31,524 nucleotides of DNA, from NCBI GenBank assembly GCA_964577175.1, contig CAZNYC010000036.1:1-31524 (forward strand). The letters are read 5' to 3'. Source of the DNA: BS750m-G62 sp964577175 (lineage in GTDB: Bacteria > Planctomycetota > Phycisphaerae > FEN-1346). Shown in pieces: positions 1-6,954 of the stretch. The notes below the pieces were generated by a model, which worked only from the letters and a program-made list of their open reading frames with translations, ran no database searches and was not told where the DNA came from. Numbering within the stretch: the stretch's first letter is position 1; every line of letters begins with the position of its first letter. Position numbers and translations under genes: made by a program.

Positions 1-47
1 CAGGGTGACACTTCCGCCCGCCTCGAGCACCAATCGGAGGAAGCCCC

Positions 48-1292
48 ATGAAGGCAAACCAAACCGCAGCGACGGCGGCCGCCGTCGCCGCCGGCCTCGC
101 CGGCCGCGTCCATGCCGCCGGGTCGGGCACGCTCAAGATCGGCCTCGTGGGCACGGGCGGCCGGGGCACGCGCGACGTCAGCAACTGCGCCCGGGCCGCC
201 GACGGCGTCGTCATCTGGGCCCTCGGCGACCTCTTCGAGAACCGCGTCCGGGCCTGCCACCATCGGCTCAAGCAATCCAAGCAACTCGGCCCCGAGCGGT
301 TCCAGGTGCCCGAGTCGCGATGCTTCCACGGCTGGGACAACCACCGGCAGGTCATCGAGGCGGTGGACCTCGTGCTCCTGTGCCAGCCGCCCGGCTTCCG
401 GCCGGCCCATCTGCGCGACGCCTTCGAGGCCGGCAAGCACGTCTTCGCCGAGAAACCGATGGCCGTCTGCCCGGCGGGCGTGCGGCACGTCATCGCGTCG
501 GCCGAGATGGCCGAGCGGAAGGGCCTCGGCTTCGTCGCCGGCACCCAGAACCGCCACAACCACCGCGTCATCGAAACGGTCAAACGCATCCACGACGGCG
601 CCATCGGCCGCATCACTCACGGCGCCTGTTACTTCCTGACCGGCGAACTCTGGCACCGGCAGCCCGAGCCCGACTGGTCCGAGATGGAATACCAGTGCCG
701 CAACTGGTACTACTTCACCTGGCTCTCCGGCGACCACATCGTCGAGCAGCATATTCATCAGCATGACATCATGAACTGGGTGATGCAGGCCAACCCAAAG
801 AAGGCGTACGGCACGGGCGGGCGGCAGACCCGCACCGCCGAAAAGTGGGGCAACATCTGGGACCACTTCGGCGTCGAGTACGAGTACCCCGGCGGCGTCC
901 GGGTCCACAGCCTCTGCCGCCAGGCCGACAACACCGCCCGCCGGGTGGACGCCTACGTCATCGGCTCGAAGGGGCACGCCTTCCCGAGGCGCGGCGAAAT
1001 CCTCGGCGAAAACGCGTGGTCGTACAAGGGCGACCCGCCCGACCCCTCCGTCCAGGAGCACAAGGACCTCATCGCGAGCATCCGGGCCGGCAAGCCCCTG
1101 AACGAGGGCCGCCGCATCGCCGAGAGCACGATGGTCGCCGTCTTCGGCCGCATGTCCGCCTACACGGGCCGGGAGGTCTCCTGGAAGTGGGCCATGGAGG
1201 CCTCGAAACTCGATTTGATGCCCACCACGTTCGCGTTCGGCCCGAACCCCGTCCCGCCCGTGGCCGTGCCCGGCAAGACGAAACTCGTGTGA
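48..1292 (+). CDS. Secreted Gfo/Idh/MocA-family oxidoreductase
   Basis: Predicted NAD(P)-dependent sugar or polyol oxidoreductase of 414 residues. The N-terminal Rossmann fold shows the nucleotide loop GTGGRG at residues 35-40 and the family EKP motif at 135-137. The C-terminal alpha/beta domain carries the histidine-rich HIHQHD stretch at about 235-240, where this family keeps its catalytic His. The first 25 residues form an Ala-rich hydrophobic segment ending VHA-AG, so export is likely. Planctomycete homologues usually have a twin-arginine pair here, which is absent, and an in-frame stop at 6-8 prevents extending the gene upstream to find one. The start is set by GGAGG at 36-40, seven bases before ATG. 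Substrate cannot be deduced. Family assignment is secure; the export route is not. Confidence 0.9.
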   Translation: MKANQTAATAAAVAAGLAGRVHAAGSGTLKIGLVGTGGRGTRDVSNCARAADGVVIWALGDLFENRVRACHHRLKQSKQLGPERFQVPESRCFHGWDNHRQVIEAVDLVLLCQPPGFRPAHLRDAFEAGKHVFAEKPMAVCPAGVRHVIASAEMAERKGLGFVAGTQNRHNHRVIETVKRIHDGAIGRITHGACYFLTGELWHRQPEPDWSEMEYQCRNWYYFTWLSGDHIVEQHIHQHDIMNWVMQANPKKAYGTGGRQTRTAEKWGNIWDHFGVEYEYPGGVRVHSLCRQADNTARRVDAYVIGSKGHAFPRRGEILGENAWSYKGDPPDPSVQEHKDLIASIRAGKPLNEGRRIAESTMVAVFGRMSAYTGREVSWKWAMEASKLDLMPTTFAFGPNPVPPVAVPGKTKLV

Positions 1293-1312
1293 GGCGGGTC
1301 CACAGCCTGATG

Positions 1313-1440
1313 GTCATTCCGACCGAACCCTTGCGAAGCAAGGGTGAGCGGAGAAATCTCGTTGTGGAGCCCCACGACACGATCTCTCCACTCGGCGCCG
1401 GTCTCGCTCGCGCGAGCCCGGCTCCTCGGTCGAGATGACA
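1313..1440. repeat. GTCATTC-type inverted repeat, copy 1
   Basis: Begins GTCATTCCGACCGA and ends with the near-complement TCGGTCGAGATGAC. The inner parts (GGAGAAATCTCGT and ACACGATCTCTCC) are also complementary, so the whole about 128-bp unit can fold on itself. It has the same plan as the element at 1470-1572. No transposase gene is present. Confidence 0.7.
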
Positions 1441-1469
1441 TGCGGCAGGCCCGCGCTGCGGCCTACATG

Positions 1470-1572
1470 CTGTCATTCTGAGGAGCCCGTACGGGCGACG
1501 AAGAATCTCGCCGTGGTCGTTGCCGTTGTGTCTTTCGCACGGCGAGATCCTTCGCTTCGCTCAGGATGACAG
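1470..1572. repeat. GTCATTC-type inverted repeat, copy 2
   Basis: Outer arms CTGTCATTCTGAG (1470-1482) and CTCAGGATGACAG (1560-1572) pair. Inner arms GAAGAATCTCGCCGTG (1500-1515) and CACGGCGAGATCCTTC (1538-1553) pair with one mismatch. Sequences of the type GTCATTCTGAGCGAAGCGAA are a widespread dispersed repeat in bacterial genomes; this looks like a two-armed copy, non-coding and probably non-autonomous. Confidence 0.75.
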
Positions 1573-1714
1573 CGTGCAAAGCGCCCTTCGCGATCCTCTT
1601 GCGCTTTTCCCTTTCCCCGGCGGCCGCGGACGGCTAAAATGCCCATGGTAACTCCAGAATCCAACACCGGTCCGCCGCGGGGGCGGACCCACGGTTCTTG
1701 ATGCAGGAGCACGT

Positions 1715-2344
1715 TTGTTTCGTCAACGGTTGCGACTCTGGTTCTCGGTGGAGGGTGACAAGCGGTTCCTCAGCCATCACGATATGATGCGGCTGTGGGA
1801 ACGGGCCCTTCGGCGAACGGGGCTGCCCCTGCGGCTGAGCCAGGGGTATAACCCGCGTCCGAAACTATCTTTGCCGGAGCCTCGCAGCGTCGGCATTGCC
1901 TCAGAGGCGGAACTCCTCGAGTTCGAACTCGCCGACTGGGTCAATCCTGATGCTGTCCTCGAGCGGCTCCGGGACGACGTGCCCGCGGGCCTGGCGGTCC
2001 GGTCGGCGGAGCTCGTCCGGCCGTCCGACAAGGCCCATCCCCACACCGTGGTGTACGTGGTCCGGCCCGAGGCGCCGCCCTCCGACCTTGCCGCTCGCGC
2101 CCAACAGGTCCTCGACCGGCGCGAGGCGCCCGTCGTGCGCCCCCGCCCCAAGGGCGACAAGCACCTCGACGCCCGCCCCTTCATCCGCGACCTCGAGACG
2201 ACCGGCGACGGCGCCGTCCGCATGACCCTCGTCACCGGCCCGAACGGCACGGTCCGCCCGGACGAGGTGCTCCGCCTCATGGGGCTGGGCCGCGACGAGA
2301 GTCTCCGGGCCGACATCCGCCGGACCGACCTCCGCCTGGAGTAA
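1715..2344 (+). CDS. TIGR03936/DUF2344 radical SAM-linked protein
   Basis: A 209-residue protein of the family that normally accompanies, or is fused to, a B12-binding radical SAM protein (TIGR03960). The family signature is clear near the N-terminus: RFLSHHDMMRLWERAL (17-32), then LSQGYNPRPKLSLPEP (41-56). Start is TTG, chosen because AGGAG at 1705-1709 sits five bases upstream and the family N-terminus (FRQRLRLWFSVEGDKRFLSHHD-like) begins immediately. RNase E/G follows after 50 bp on the same strand, a pairing typical of this family and suggesting a link to RNA or ribosome metabolism, though the function is unproven. The radical SAM partner expected just upstream is not there; that space holds repeats and an oxidoreductase. 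Confidence 0.85.
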   Translation: MFRQRLRLWFSVEGDKRFLSHHDMMRLWERALRRTGLPLRLSQGYNPRPKLSLPEPRSVGIASEAELLEFELADWVNPDAVLERLRDDVPAGLAVRSAELVRPSDKAHPHTVVYVVRPEAPPSDLAARAQQVLDRREAPVVRPRPKGDKHLDARPFIRDLETTGDGAVRMTLVTGPNGTVRPDEVLRLMGLGRDESLRADIRRTDLRLE

Positions 2345-2394
2345 GCCCCGGCCGCGCGCCCCGCCGGCGCCGGACAGCATAAGGATCCATCCGC

Positions 2395-3942
2395 ATGAGT
2401 GCCGAAATGCTCATCAACGTCGTCGAGAACGAGGAGTGCCGCATCGCCGTCGTCCGCGGCGGCGAACTCGAAGAACTCTACATGGAACGCGCCTCCGTCC
2501 AGCGGCACGTCGGCAACATCTACAAGGGACGCGTCAACAACGTCGAGCCCTCCATCCAGGCCGCCTTCGTCGACATCGGCATGCGGAAGAACGGCTTCCT
2601 GCACGTCAGCGACGTCATCTCGCGCGCCTATCCGGACCGCCTCCGCAAGGACAAAAAGAAGGGAAAGGACAAGGGCGGGAAAGGCGGGCGCAAGACCATC
2701 CAGGAGGTTTTCCGGCCCGGCGACGACGTCGTCGTCCAGATCACCAAGGAAGGCATCGGCACGAAGGGGCCGTCGCTGACCACCGCCCTGTCGATCCCCG
2801 GCCGGTACCTCGTCCTCATGCCGCACCTCGGCCGCCTGGGCGTGTCGCGCAAGATCGAAAACGAGAGCCAGCGCCGCAAGATGCGCGAGCAGTTGGCCAG
2901 CCTGAATCCGCCGTCGGACCTCGGGTTCATCATCCGGACCGCCGGCAAGGACCGCAGCAAGAAAGACATCCAGCGCGACCTGAGTTACCTGACCCGCCTG
3001 TGGAAAGTCGTCCGCGCCCGGGCCAAGAGCGACAAGGCCCCCTCCGAGATTTTCCGCGAGTCCGACCTCGTCCTGCGAACCCTCCGCGACGCCTACACGC
3101 CGGACATCAAGACCATCTGGGTCGACTCCGACGCCGTCCTCCGCCGCGCCCGCGACTACATGAAGATCGTCATGCCGCGGTACCAGAACCGGGCCAGGCG
3201 GTACGACGGCAAGGTGCCCCTGTTCCACAAGTACGACATCGAGGAGGCGATCGCCCGCGTCTACAGCCGCACCGTCCCCCTGCCCCGCGGCGGAAGCATC
3301 GTCATCGACCAGACCGAGGCACTGGTGGCCATCGACGTCAACTCCGGCAGTTTCCGCCACGGCCGCGACGCCGAGGAATCCGCCCACCAACTCAACCTCA
3401 TGGCCGCCAAGGAAATCGCCCGCCAGATCCGCCTGCGGGACCTGGGCGGCCTGCTCCTCCTCGACTTCGTCGATATGGAGAAGGCCCAGAACCGGCGGCA
3501 CGTGGAGAAGGCCTTCCGCGACGCGTTCAAGAACGACAAGGCCCGGTCGCAGATCGCCCGCCTCTCGAAGTTCGGCATCATCGAGATGACCCGCCAGCGC
3601 GTCCAGCCCAGCCTGGAACGCACCACCTTCATCGACTGCCCCCGCTGCCAGGGAGCCGGCATCATCAAGAGCAGCGAGTCCCTCGCCCTGGAGGTCCTCC
3701 GCCATCTCAAACTGCTCGCCGGACGCGACCAGATCGCCCGCGTCCACGTCACCCTGCATCCCCAGGTCGCCCAGTACGTCAACAACGAAAAACGCGACGC
3801 CGTCGCCCGCCTGGAACAGAACCACGCCTGGCGCGTCCGGCTCATCGGCGATCCGGAGAGCGGCGTCGACCAGGCGACCTACCGCTGCTACGACGCCCAG
3901 GGCCGCGAGATGCGCGTCGAGGACCCCGCCCGGGCGAAGTGA
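2395..3942 (+). CDS. rng: Ribonuclease E/G family endoribonuclease
   Basis: Single-strand-specific endoribonuclease for rRNA and mRNA processing, 515 residues, so closer to RNase G than to long RNase E with its C-terminal scaffold. An S1-like RNA-binding domain spans about 36-130 (GNIYKGRVNNVEPSIQAAFVDIG). The catalytic DNase I-like part carries the two metal-binding aspartates, D314 in VAIDVNSG and D357 in LLLLDFVDME. The Zn-link motif CPRCQGAG lies at 415-422. A Lys/Gly-rich insert (about 83-100) interrupts the S1 domain, as often seen in RNase G-like proteins of deep-branching phyla. ATG start with AGGA 10 bases upstream. It probably shares a transcript with the DUF2344 gene. Separating RNase E from RNase G by sequence is a matter of convention here. 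Confidence 0.93.
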   Translation: MSAEMLINVVENEECRIAVVRGGELEELYMERASVQRHVGNIYKGRVNNVEPSIQAAFVDIGMRKNGFLHVSDVISRAYPDRLRKDKKKGKDKGGKGGRKTIQEVFRPGDDVVVQITKEGIGTKGPSLTTALSIPGRYLVLMPHLGRLGVSRKIENESQRRKMREQLASLNPPSDLGFIIRTAGKDRSKKDIQRDLSYLTRLWKVVRARAKSDKAPSEIFRESDLVLRTLRDAYTPDIKTIWVDSDAVLRRARDYMKIVMPRYQNRARRYDGKVPLFHKYDIEEAIARVYSRTVPLPRGGSIVIDQTEALVAIDVNSGSFRHGRDAEESAHQLNLMAAKEIARQIRLRDLGGLLLLDFVDMEKAQNRRHVEKAFRDAFKNDKARSQIARLSKFGIIEMTRQRVQPSLERTTFIDCPRCQGAGIIKSSESLALEVLRHLKLLAGRDQIARVHVTLHPQVAQYVNNEKRDAVARLEQNHAWRVRLIGDPESGVDQATYRCYDAQGREMRVEDPARAK

Positions 3943-3970
3943 GACCGGGCGCGCTACGTCTGCCTCAGTG

Positions 3971-3996
3971 GTAGGCCGCGGCGCGCCGCGGCCTAC
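3971..3996. terminator. Perfect 26-nt palindrome between convergent genes
   Basis: GTAGGCCGCGG, CGCG and CCGCGGCCTAC form a perfect palindrome between the stop of RNase E/G (3942) and the stop of ruvX (4003). Position between converging genes suggests a bidirectional terminator. There is no T-run on either side, so intrinsic termination would rest on the hairpin alone. It is not a member of the 28-nt palindrome family. Confidence 0.5.
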
Positions 3997-4002
3997 GCCC
4001 CC

Positions 4003-4434
4003 CTACCCCTCCCCCGCGTCCAGGTAATCCTGGAGGATGACCGCCGCGGCGACCATGTCGCGGCGTGCCTGTCGGTCGCGACGGCTCTTGCGGCCGCGCA
4101 CGTGGCCTCCGGCCCGGTCGAGGATCGCATCCGCCTCGTCCGTGCTGAACCGCTCGTCCCACGTCGCCACGGGCACGTCGAGGGCCTCGGCCAGGGCCGC
4201 CGCCACGTCGCGGGTCCATCGGGCCTGCTCGCCCGCGGTGCCGTCGGCGTGCAGGGGGAGGCCGACGACGACGCGCTCCGCCCCCTGCTCCGCCACGAGG
4301 CGGCGGACGGCGGCGACGATCCCTTCCCGCCCGTCCGCGCGGAATTGCATCAGCGGGGTGGCAATGGTACCATCCGGGTCGCTGACGGCGACGCCGACGC
4401 GCCGCTTGCCCAGGTCCAGGCCGAGCACTCGCAT
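4003..4434 (-). CDS. ruvX: Holliday junction resolvase-like RuvX/YqgF
   Basis: A 143-residue RNase H-fold protein of the YqgF/RuvX family, involved in pre-16S rRNA 5'-end maturation and/or Holliday junction processing. Visible motifs: MRVLGLDLGKRRVGVAVSD (D7), VVGLPLHADGT (56-66), DERFST (93-98) and the C-terminal RRDMVAAAVILQDYLD with a conserved Asp. Length matches the family (about 140). The open frame continues upstream to 4560, but those 42 codons run into the 98-bp tandem repeat, so ATG at 4434 is chosen; the family N-terminus starts exactly there. A promoter match at 4441-4469 places transcription start on or next to this ATG. Confidence 0.92.
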   Translation of the reverse strand: MRVLGLDLGKRRVGVAVSDPDGTIATPLMQFRADGREGIVAAVRRLVAEQGAERVVVGLPLHADGTAGEQARWTRDVAAALAEALDVPVATWDERFSTDEADAILDRAGGHVRGRKSRRDRQARRDMVAAAVILQDYLDAGEG

Positions 4435-4440
4435 ACGCCC

Positions 4441-4469
4441 CTTATAGCCCGGCGCCGGCCCGCCGTCAA
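4441..4469 (-). promoter_or_regulatory. Predicted sigma-70 promoter of ruvX, leaderless
   Basis: On the minus strand, TTGACG (4469-4464), a spacer of exactly 17 bp, then TATAAG (4446-4441). Seven bases further lies 4434, the A of the ruvX ATG, so the transcript would have essentially no 5' leader. An AAGGGG that could serve as a ribosome binding site overlaps the -10 box and would not be in the mRNA. Motif quality is good; start-site placement is inferred. Confidence 0.6.
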
Positions 4470-4486
4470 TCGCCACCGGGACCCGC

Positions 4487-4913
4487 TCGTGTGGCCCGGC
4501 CGGCTTGTCCGGCCGGGAGACAGGATCGACGCGCCCCAAGCGGCGGGCACCGATTGACAAGCCACCGCGCAGCGACTGGTCACAGCGTGTGGCCCGGCCG
4601 GCTTGTCCGGCCGGGAGACAGGATCGACGCGCCCCAAGCGGCGGGCACCGATTGACAAGCCACCGCGCAGCGACTGGTCACAGCGTGTGGCCCGGCCGGC
4701 TTGTCCGGCCGGGAGATAGGATCGACGCGCCCCAAGCGGCGGGCACCGATTGACAAGCNNNNNNNNNNNNNNNNNNNNNNNNNNNNNNNNNNNNNNNNNN
4801 NNNNNNNNNNNNNNNNNNNNNNNNNNNNNNNNNNNNNNNNNNNNNNNNNNNNNNNNNNTCCGGCCGGGAGATAGGATCGACGCGCCCCAAGCGGCGGGCA
4901 CCGATTGACAAGC
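4487..4913. repeat. 98-bp tandem repeat array, interrupted by gap
   Basis: Period is exactly 98 bp: GTGTGGCCC recurs at 4489, 4587 and 4685. Two full copies and part of a third precede the gap, and a partial copy (4859-4913) follows it. Each unit holds a hairpin of CCCGGCCGG and CCGGCCGGG around a short loop, a unique-looking middle, and the left arm ACCGATTG of a second hairpin. Copies before and after the gap differ by GAGACAGG versus GAGATAGG. The true copy number is unknown. Because 98 is not a multiple of 3, the open frames crossing it are chance products. Not a CRISPR: the unit has no unique spacers. Confidence 0.9.
4759..4858. other. Assembly gap (100 N)
   Basis: Exactly 100 Ns inside the tandem array, the conventional placeholder for a scaffold gap of unknown length. 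The array is the likely cause of the broken assembly. Real sequence of any size could be missing. Confidence 0.97.
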
Positions 4914-4920
4914 AATCGGT
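4900..4920 (+). repeat. ACAAG-loop hairpin element, copy 1
   Basis: ACCGATTG, loop ACAAG, CAATCGGT, followed by GGCAC. It closes the right end of the tandem array; inside the array only its left arm recurs. Related hairpins lie at 7730-7752 (opposite orientation) and 8940-8962. Confidence 0.75.
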
Positions 4921-4997
4921 GGCACGTGCGACATCGAGGTCGACGGCGGTCCGAAGGCAATAACCCCGGCCGCAAGACGTTCAGCAAAGCGGAACGG

Positions 4998-5507
4998 ATG
5001 ACCGATAAGCCGGATGAAACCGAGAACCTGCCGGACCTGCTGGTCGCGAGCGCCCCGCGCGTGTACGGCCTGCTGTTTCGCATGGTCGGCCGCCGCGACG
5101 TGGCCGAGGACCTCATGCAGGAAACCCTCCTGCGTGCGTTCCGCGGGCTGGACGCCTATCAGCCGGAAGGCAAGTTCCGGGCGTGGCTGTTTCGGATCGC
5201 GGCGAACCAGGCCCGCGACTGGATCCGCCGGCAGAAACGCCGGCCGCAGGCCATGGACGATCCCGAGCCGGCGGCCGAGATGCCGCCCGAGGCCGATGCC
5301 GTCGCCCGCCAGCGGGCCCGGCAGGTGACCGAGGCGCTCGATCGCCTCTCGGAAGCCGACCGCGAGGTCCTGCTCATGCGGTATTATGGAGAGATGACCT
5401 TCAAGGAGATCGCCCAGGCGGGCGGCGAGCCGATCGGCACCGTGCTCGCCCGGGCCCACCGGGCCTTGAAGAAACTGGGCGATCTGATGCCGGAGGATGT
5501 CCGATGA
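4998..5507 (+). CDS. ECF RNA polymerase sigma factor (RpoE-like)
   Basis: A 169-residue extracytoplasmic-function sigma factor that directs RNA polymerase to a dedicated promoter set. Region 2 covers about 13-85, with MQETLLRAFRGLDAY and the -10-reading FRAWLFRIAANQARDWIRR. Region 4 covers about 110-165, with LSEADREVLLMRYYGEMTFKEIA and the helix-turn-helix GTVLARAHRALKKL. A longer reading from 4905 would add repeat-derived residues, so the Met just before TDKPDETENL is chosen; its ribosome binding site is weak. The stop overlaps the start of the anti-sigma gene (ATGA), a classic coupled ECF/anti-sigma pair. Confidence 0.93.
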   Translation: MTDKPDETENLPDLLVASAPRVYGLLFRMVGRRDVAEDLMQETLLRAFRGLDAYQPEGKFRAWLFRIAANQARDWIRRQKRRPQAMDDPEPAAEMPPEADAVARQRARQVTEALDRLSEADREVLLMRYYGEMTFKEIAQAGGEPIGTVLARAHRALKKLGDLMPEDVR

Positions 5508-6046
5508 CACACTGTCCCGAACCCACCGAATGGGTCCTGTACGCGGCCGACGAACTGCCGGCCGGGCGGCAGGACGAACTCGACGAGCATCTGGCAGCAT
5601 GCGACGCCTGCCGCCGCGAGGTGGACGGCCTCCGGCGCGGCCTGGCGGCCATGGCGGCGATGGAGGCCGCCCCGCCGCTGCGGGCCGAGACGCTCGCCAC
5701 CCTGCGCCGGCGCCTGGCGGCCGAGGCCGAACACAAGCGCGAACGGCCGGCCCGCCGGCGGTCCCATCCGCTCCGCTGGGTCGGCGCGGCCGCGGCGGCG
5801 GCCGCCGCCGTCGTCGCCCTCGTCCTGCTCCTCGACACCGAGCCGCAACCCACCCCCTGGCCCGACCCGGAGCAGGTGGACACGGAAATCGCCGAGATCA
5901 CCGCCAGCCTCGAACTGCTCGAATCCGATACGTCCGCGTCCGCGTTCACCTGGGACCTCGATTGGCCAGACGAACCCGCCGGTCCCGACACGCCGCCCGG
6001 CCAGAGCCGGTCCGGCATCCCGGCGGCCGGCGCGCGGCACGGCTAG
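5504..6046 (+). CDS. Zinc-finger anti-sigma factor, membrane-anchored
   Basis: A 180-residue predicted anti-sigma factor that would hold the preceding ECF sigma at the membrane. The N-terminal ZAS/zf-HC2 motif H-x3-C-x2-C is H29, C33, C36 (EHLAACDACRREV). A single Ala/Val-rich membrane segment lies at about 92-110 after a basic stretch, leaving some 70 acidic, Pro-rich residues outside the cytoplasm as a possible signal-sensing tail. The start overlaps the sigma stop by four bases, and GGAGGA at 5492-5497 is its ribosome binding site. The periplasmic tail matches no domain I recognise, so the activating signal is unknown. Confidence 0.88.
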   Translation: MTHCPEPTEWVLYAADELPAGRQDELDEHLAACDACRREVDGLRRGLAAMAAMEAAPPLRAETLATLRRRLAAEAEHKRERPARRRSHPLRWVGAAAAAAAAVVALVLLLDTEPQPTPWPDPEQVDTEIAEITASLELLESDTSASAFTWDLDWPDEPAGPDTPPGQSRSGIPAAGARHG

Positions 6047-6068
6047 GGCGGCTTGACCTTAAGTGGCA

Positions 6069-6096
6069 GCGCGGCGGGTCTCCGCACCCGCCGCGC
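6069..6096. repeat. 28-nt palindrome, copy 1 (canonical)
   Basis: Arm GCGCGGCGGGT, loop CTCCGC, perfectly complementary second arm. Identical copies occur at 14062-14089 and 31247-31274, and an exact reverse complement at 27134-27161. Lies between the anti-sigma gene and the exported protein. Confidence 0.9.
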
Positions 6097-6117
6097 ATCG
6101 AACGGGCGCTGGGTGAA

Positions 6118-6145
6118 GCGCGGTGGTTACGGAGAACCACCGCGC
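6118..6145. repeat. 28-nt palindrome, copy 2
   Basis: Arm GCGCGGTGGTT, loop ACGGAG, complementary arm, perfectly paired although its arm differs from the canonical copy at two positions, both compensated on the other side. Only 21 bp separate it from copy 1. Confidence 0.85.
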
Positions 6146-6213
6146 TATCATGCGAACTTGAAACGCTATAACGCTCGACCGGGCTCACCGGTCGCGCAGG
6201 CAGGAGAAACGCG

Positions 6214-6954
6214 ATGCGTAAGGTGCTTCTGATACTGGCGGCCCTGGCGGCCGTCGGATGGACGGCGTCGGCCGCCGCCGGCGACGACCGCGACGGCCCG
6301 CCCCACGGCCGCAGGGACGGTGCGTTCCACGGTCGCGGGCGTGACGGCCATCGGGACCGGGACCGCGACCGGCCGCACGGCCCGTCGCGTCGCGGCCCGC
6401 CCGGCAGCGGGCGGCCTCCGTTCGGCCGGCGCCACGTGCCCCCCATGTTCCAGGAACTGACCGACGAGCAGGTCGACGAGATCCTCGCCTTCGTCAAAGA
6501 GAAGATGCCGTGGCGGTACGAGCGGCTCAAGGCGTGGCAGGAGGAGAAGCCGGAATTCTTCCGCCGCATGTGCCGGCGCCTGCGGTTCGAGATCGGGCAA
6601 CTGAAGCGGCTGAAAAAGGATAACCCGGAGGCGTACGAGGCGACCGTCGAAGAGCACCGCCTGCGGGCCCGCGCCGCCGAACTGGCCGCACGGGCACGCA
6701 AGGCCGAATCCGAGGAGGCGCGCAAGAAGACGGTGGCGGAACTGCGAGGGGTGCTCGGACGCCTCTTCGACGCCGAGGGCAAGGCCCGCGAGGCCCAGAT
6801 TCACGAACTCGAAGAACGGATTCAGCACCTCCGCCGGCAATTGGCCGAGCGCGTCGAGAAACGAGACCGCATCATCGATTGGCTGCTCGAGCGGCTCATG
6901 GCCGGCGGTCAGGACCGCGACGAGGACGAACCCCCGCCGCCCCCGTCGCCCTGA
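6214..6954 (+). CDS. Exported charged coiled-coil protein
   Basis: A 246-residue protein of unrecognised family. Residues 1-22 are a typical signal peptide (MRKVLLILAALAAVGWTASAAAG). Next comes a His/Arg/Asp/Gly-rich low-complexity stretch (about 23-75). From FQELTDEQVDEILAF (about 81) to 235 it is predicted helical and highly charged, probably coiled coil. The tail is EDEPPPPPSP. The LTDEQ segment and all-helical build recall periplasmic Spy/CpxP-type stress proteins, but this is a resemblance of type, not a family match. It follows the ECF sigma and anti-sigma genes, so it may be a target or partner of that switch. AGGAG at 6202-6206 supports the ATG. Its last 46 bp overlap the 3' end of the next gene, which converges. 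Confidence 0.75.
   Translation: MRKVLLILAALAAVGWTASAAAGDDRDGPPHGRRDGAFHGRGRDGHRDRDRDRPHGPSRRGPPGSGRPPFGRRHVPPMFQELTDEQVDEILAFVKEKMPWRYERLKAWQEEKPEFFRRMCRRLRFEIGQLKRLKKDNPEAYEATVEEHRLRARAAELAARARKAESEEARKKTVAELRGVLGRLFDAEGKAREAQIHELEERIQHLRRQLAERVEKRDRIIDWLLERLMAGGQDRDEDEPPPPPSP

Larger units (their letters stand above)
1293..1714. other. Intergenic region filled by two inverted repeats
   Basis: No credible gene. Two adjacent GTCATTC-type inverted-repeat elements (1313-1440 and 1470-1572) occupy most of it. The rest is a C/T-rich stretch with a TAAAAT at 1635-1640 that could be a -10 box, but no convincing -35 lies 16-18 bases upstream. AGGAG at 1705-1709 is the ribosome binding site of the next gene. 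Confidence 0.6.

Noticed and set aside
4435..4560. N-terminal extension of ruvX
   Set aside because: Encoded by repeat DNA. The family N-terminus and promoter both place the start at 4434.
4487..4913. CRISPR array
   Set aside because: The whole 98-bp unit repeats without unique spacers, and no cas genes are nearby.
4905..4997. N-terminal extension of the sigma factor
   Set aside because: Begins inside the tandem array's end hairpin; basic, non-family sequence.
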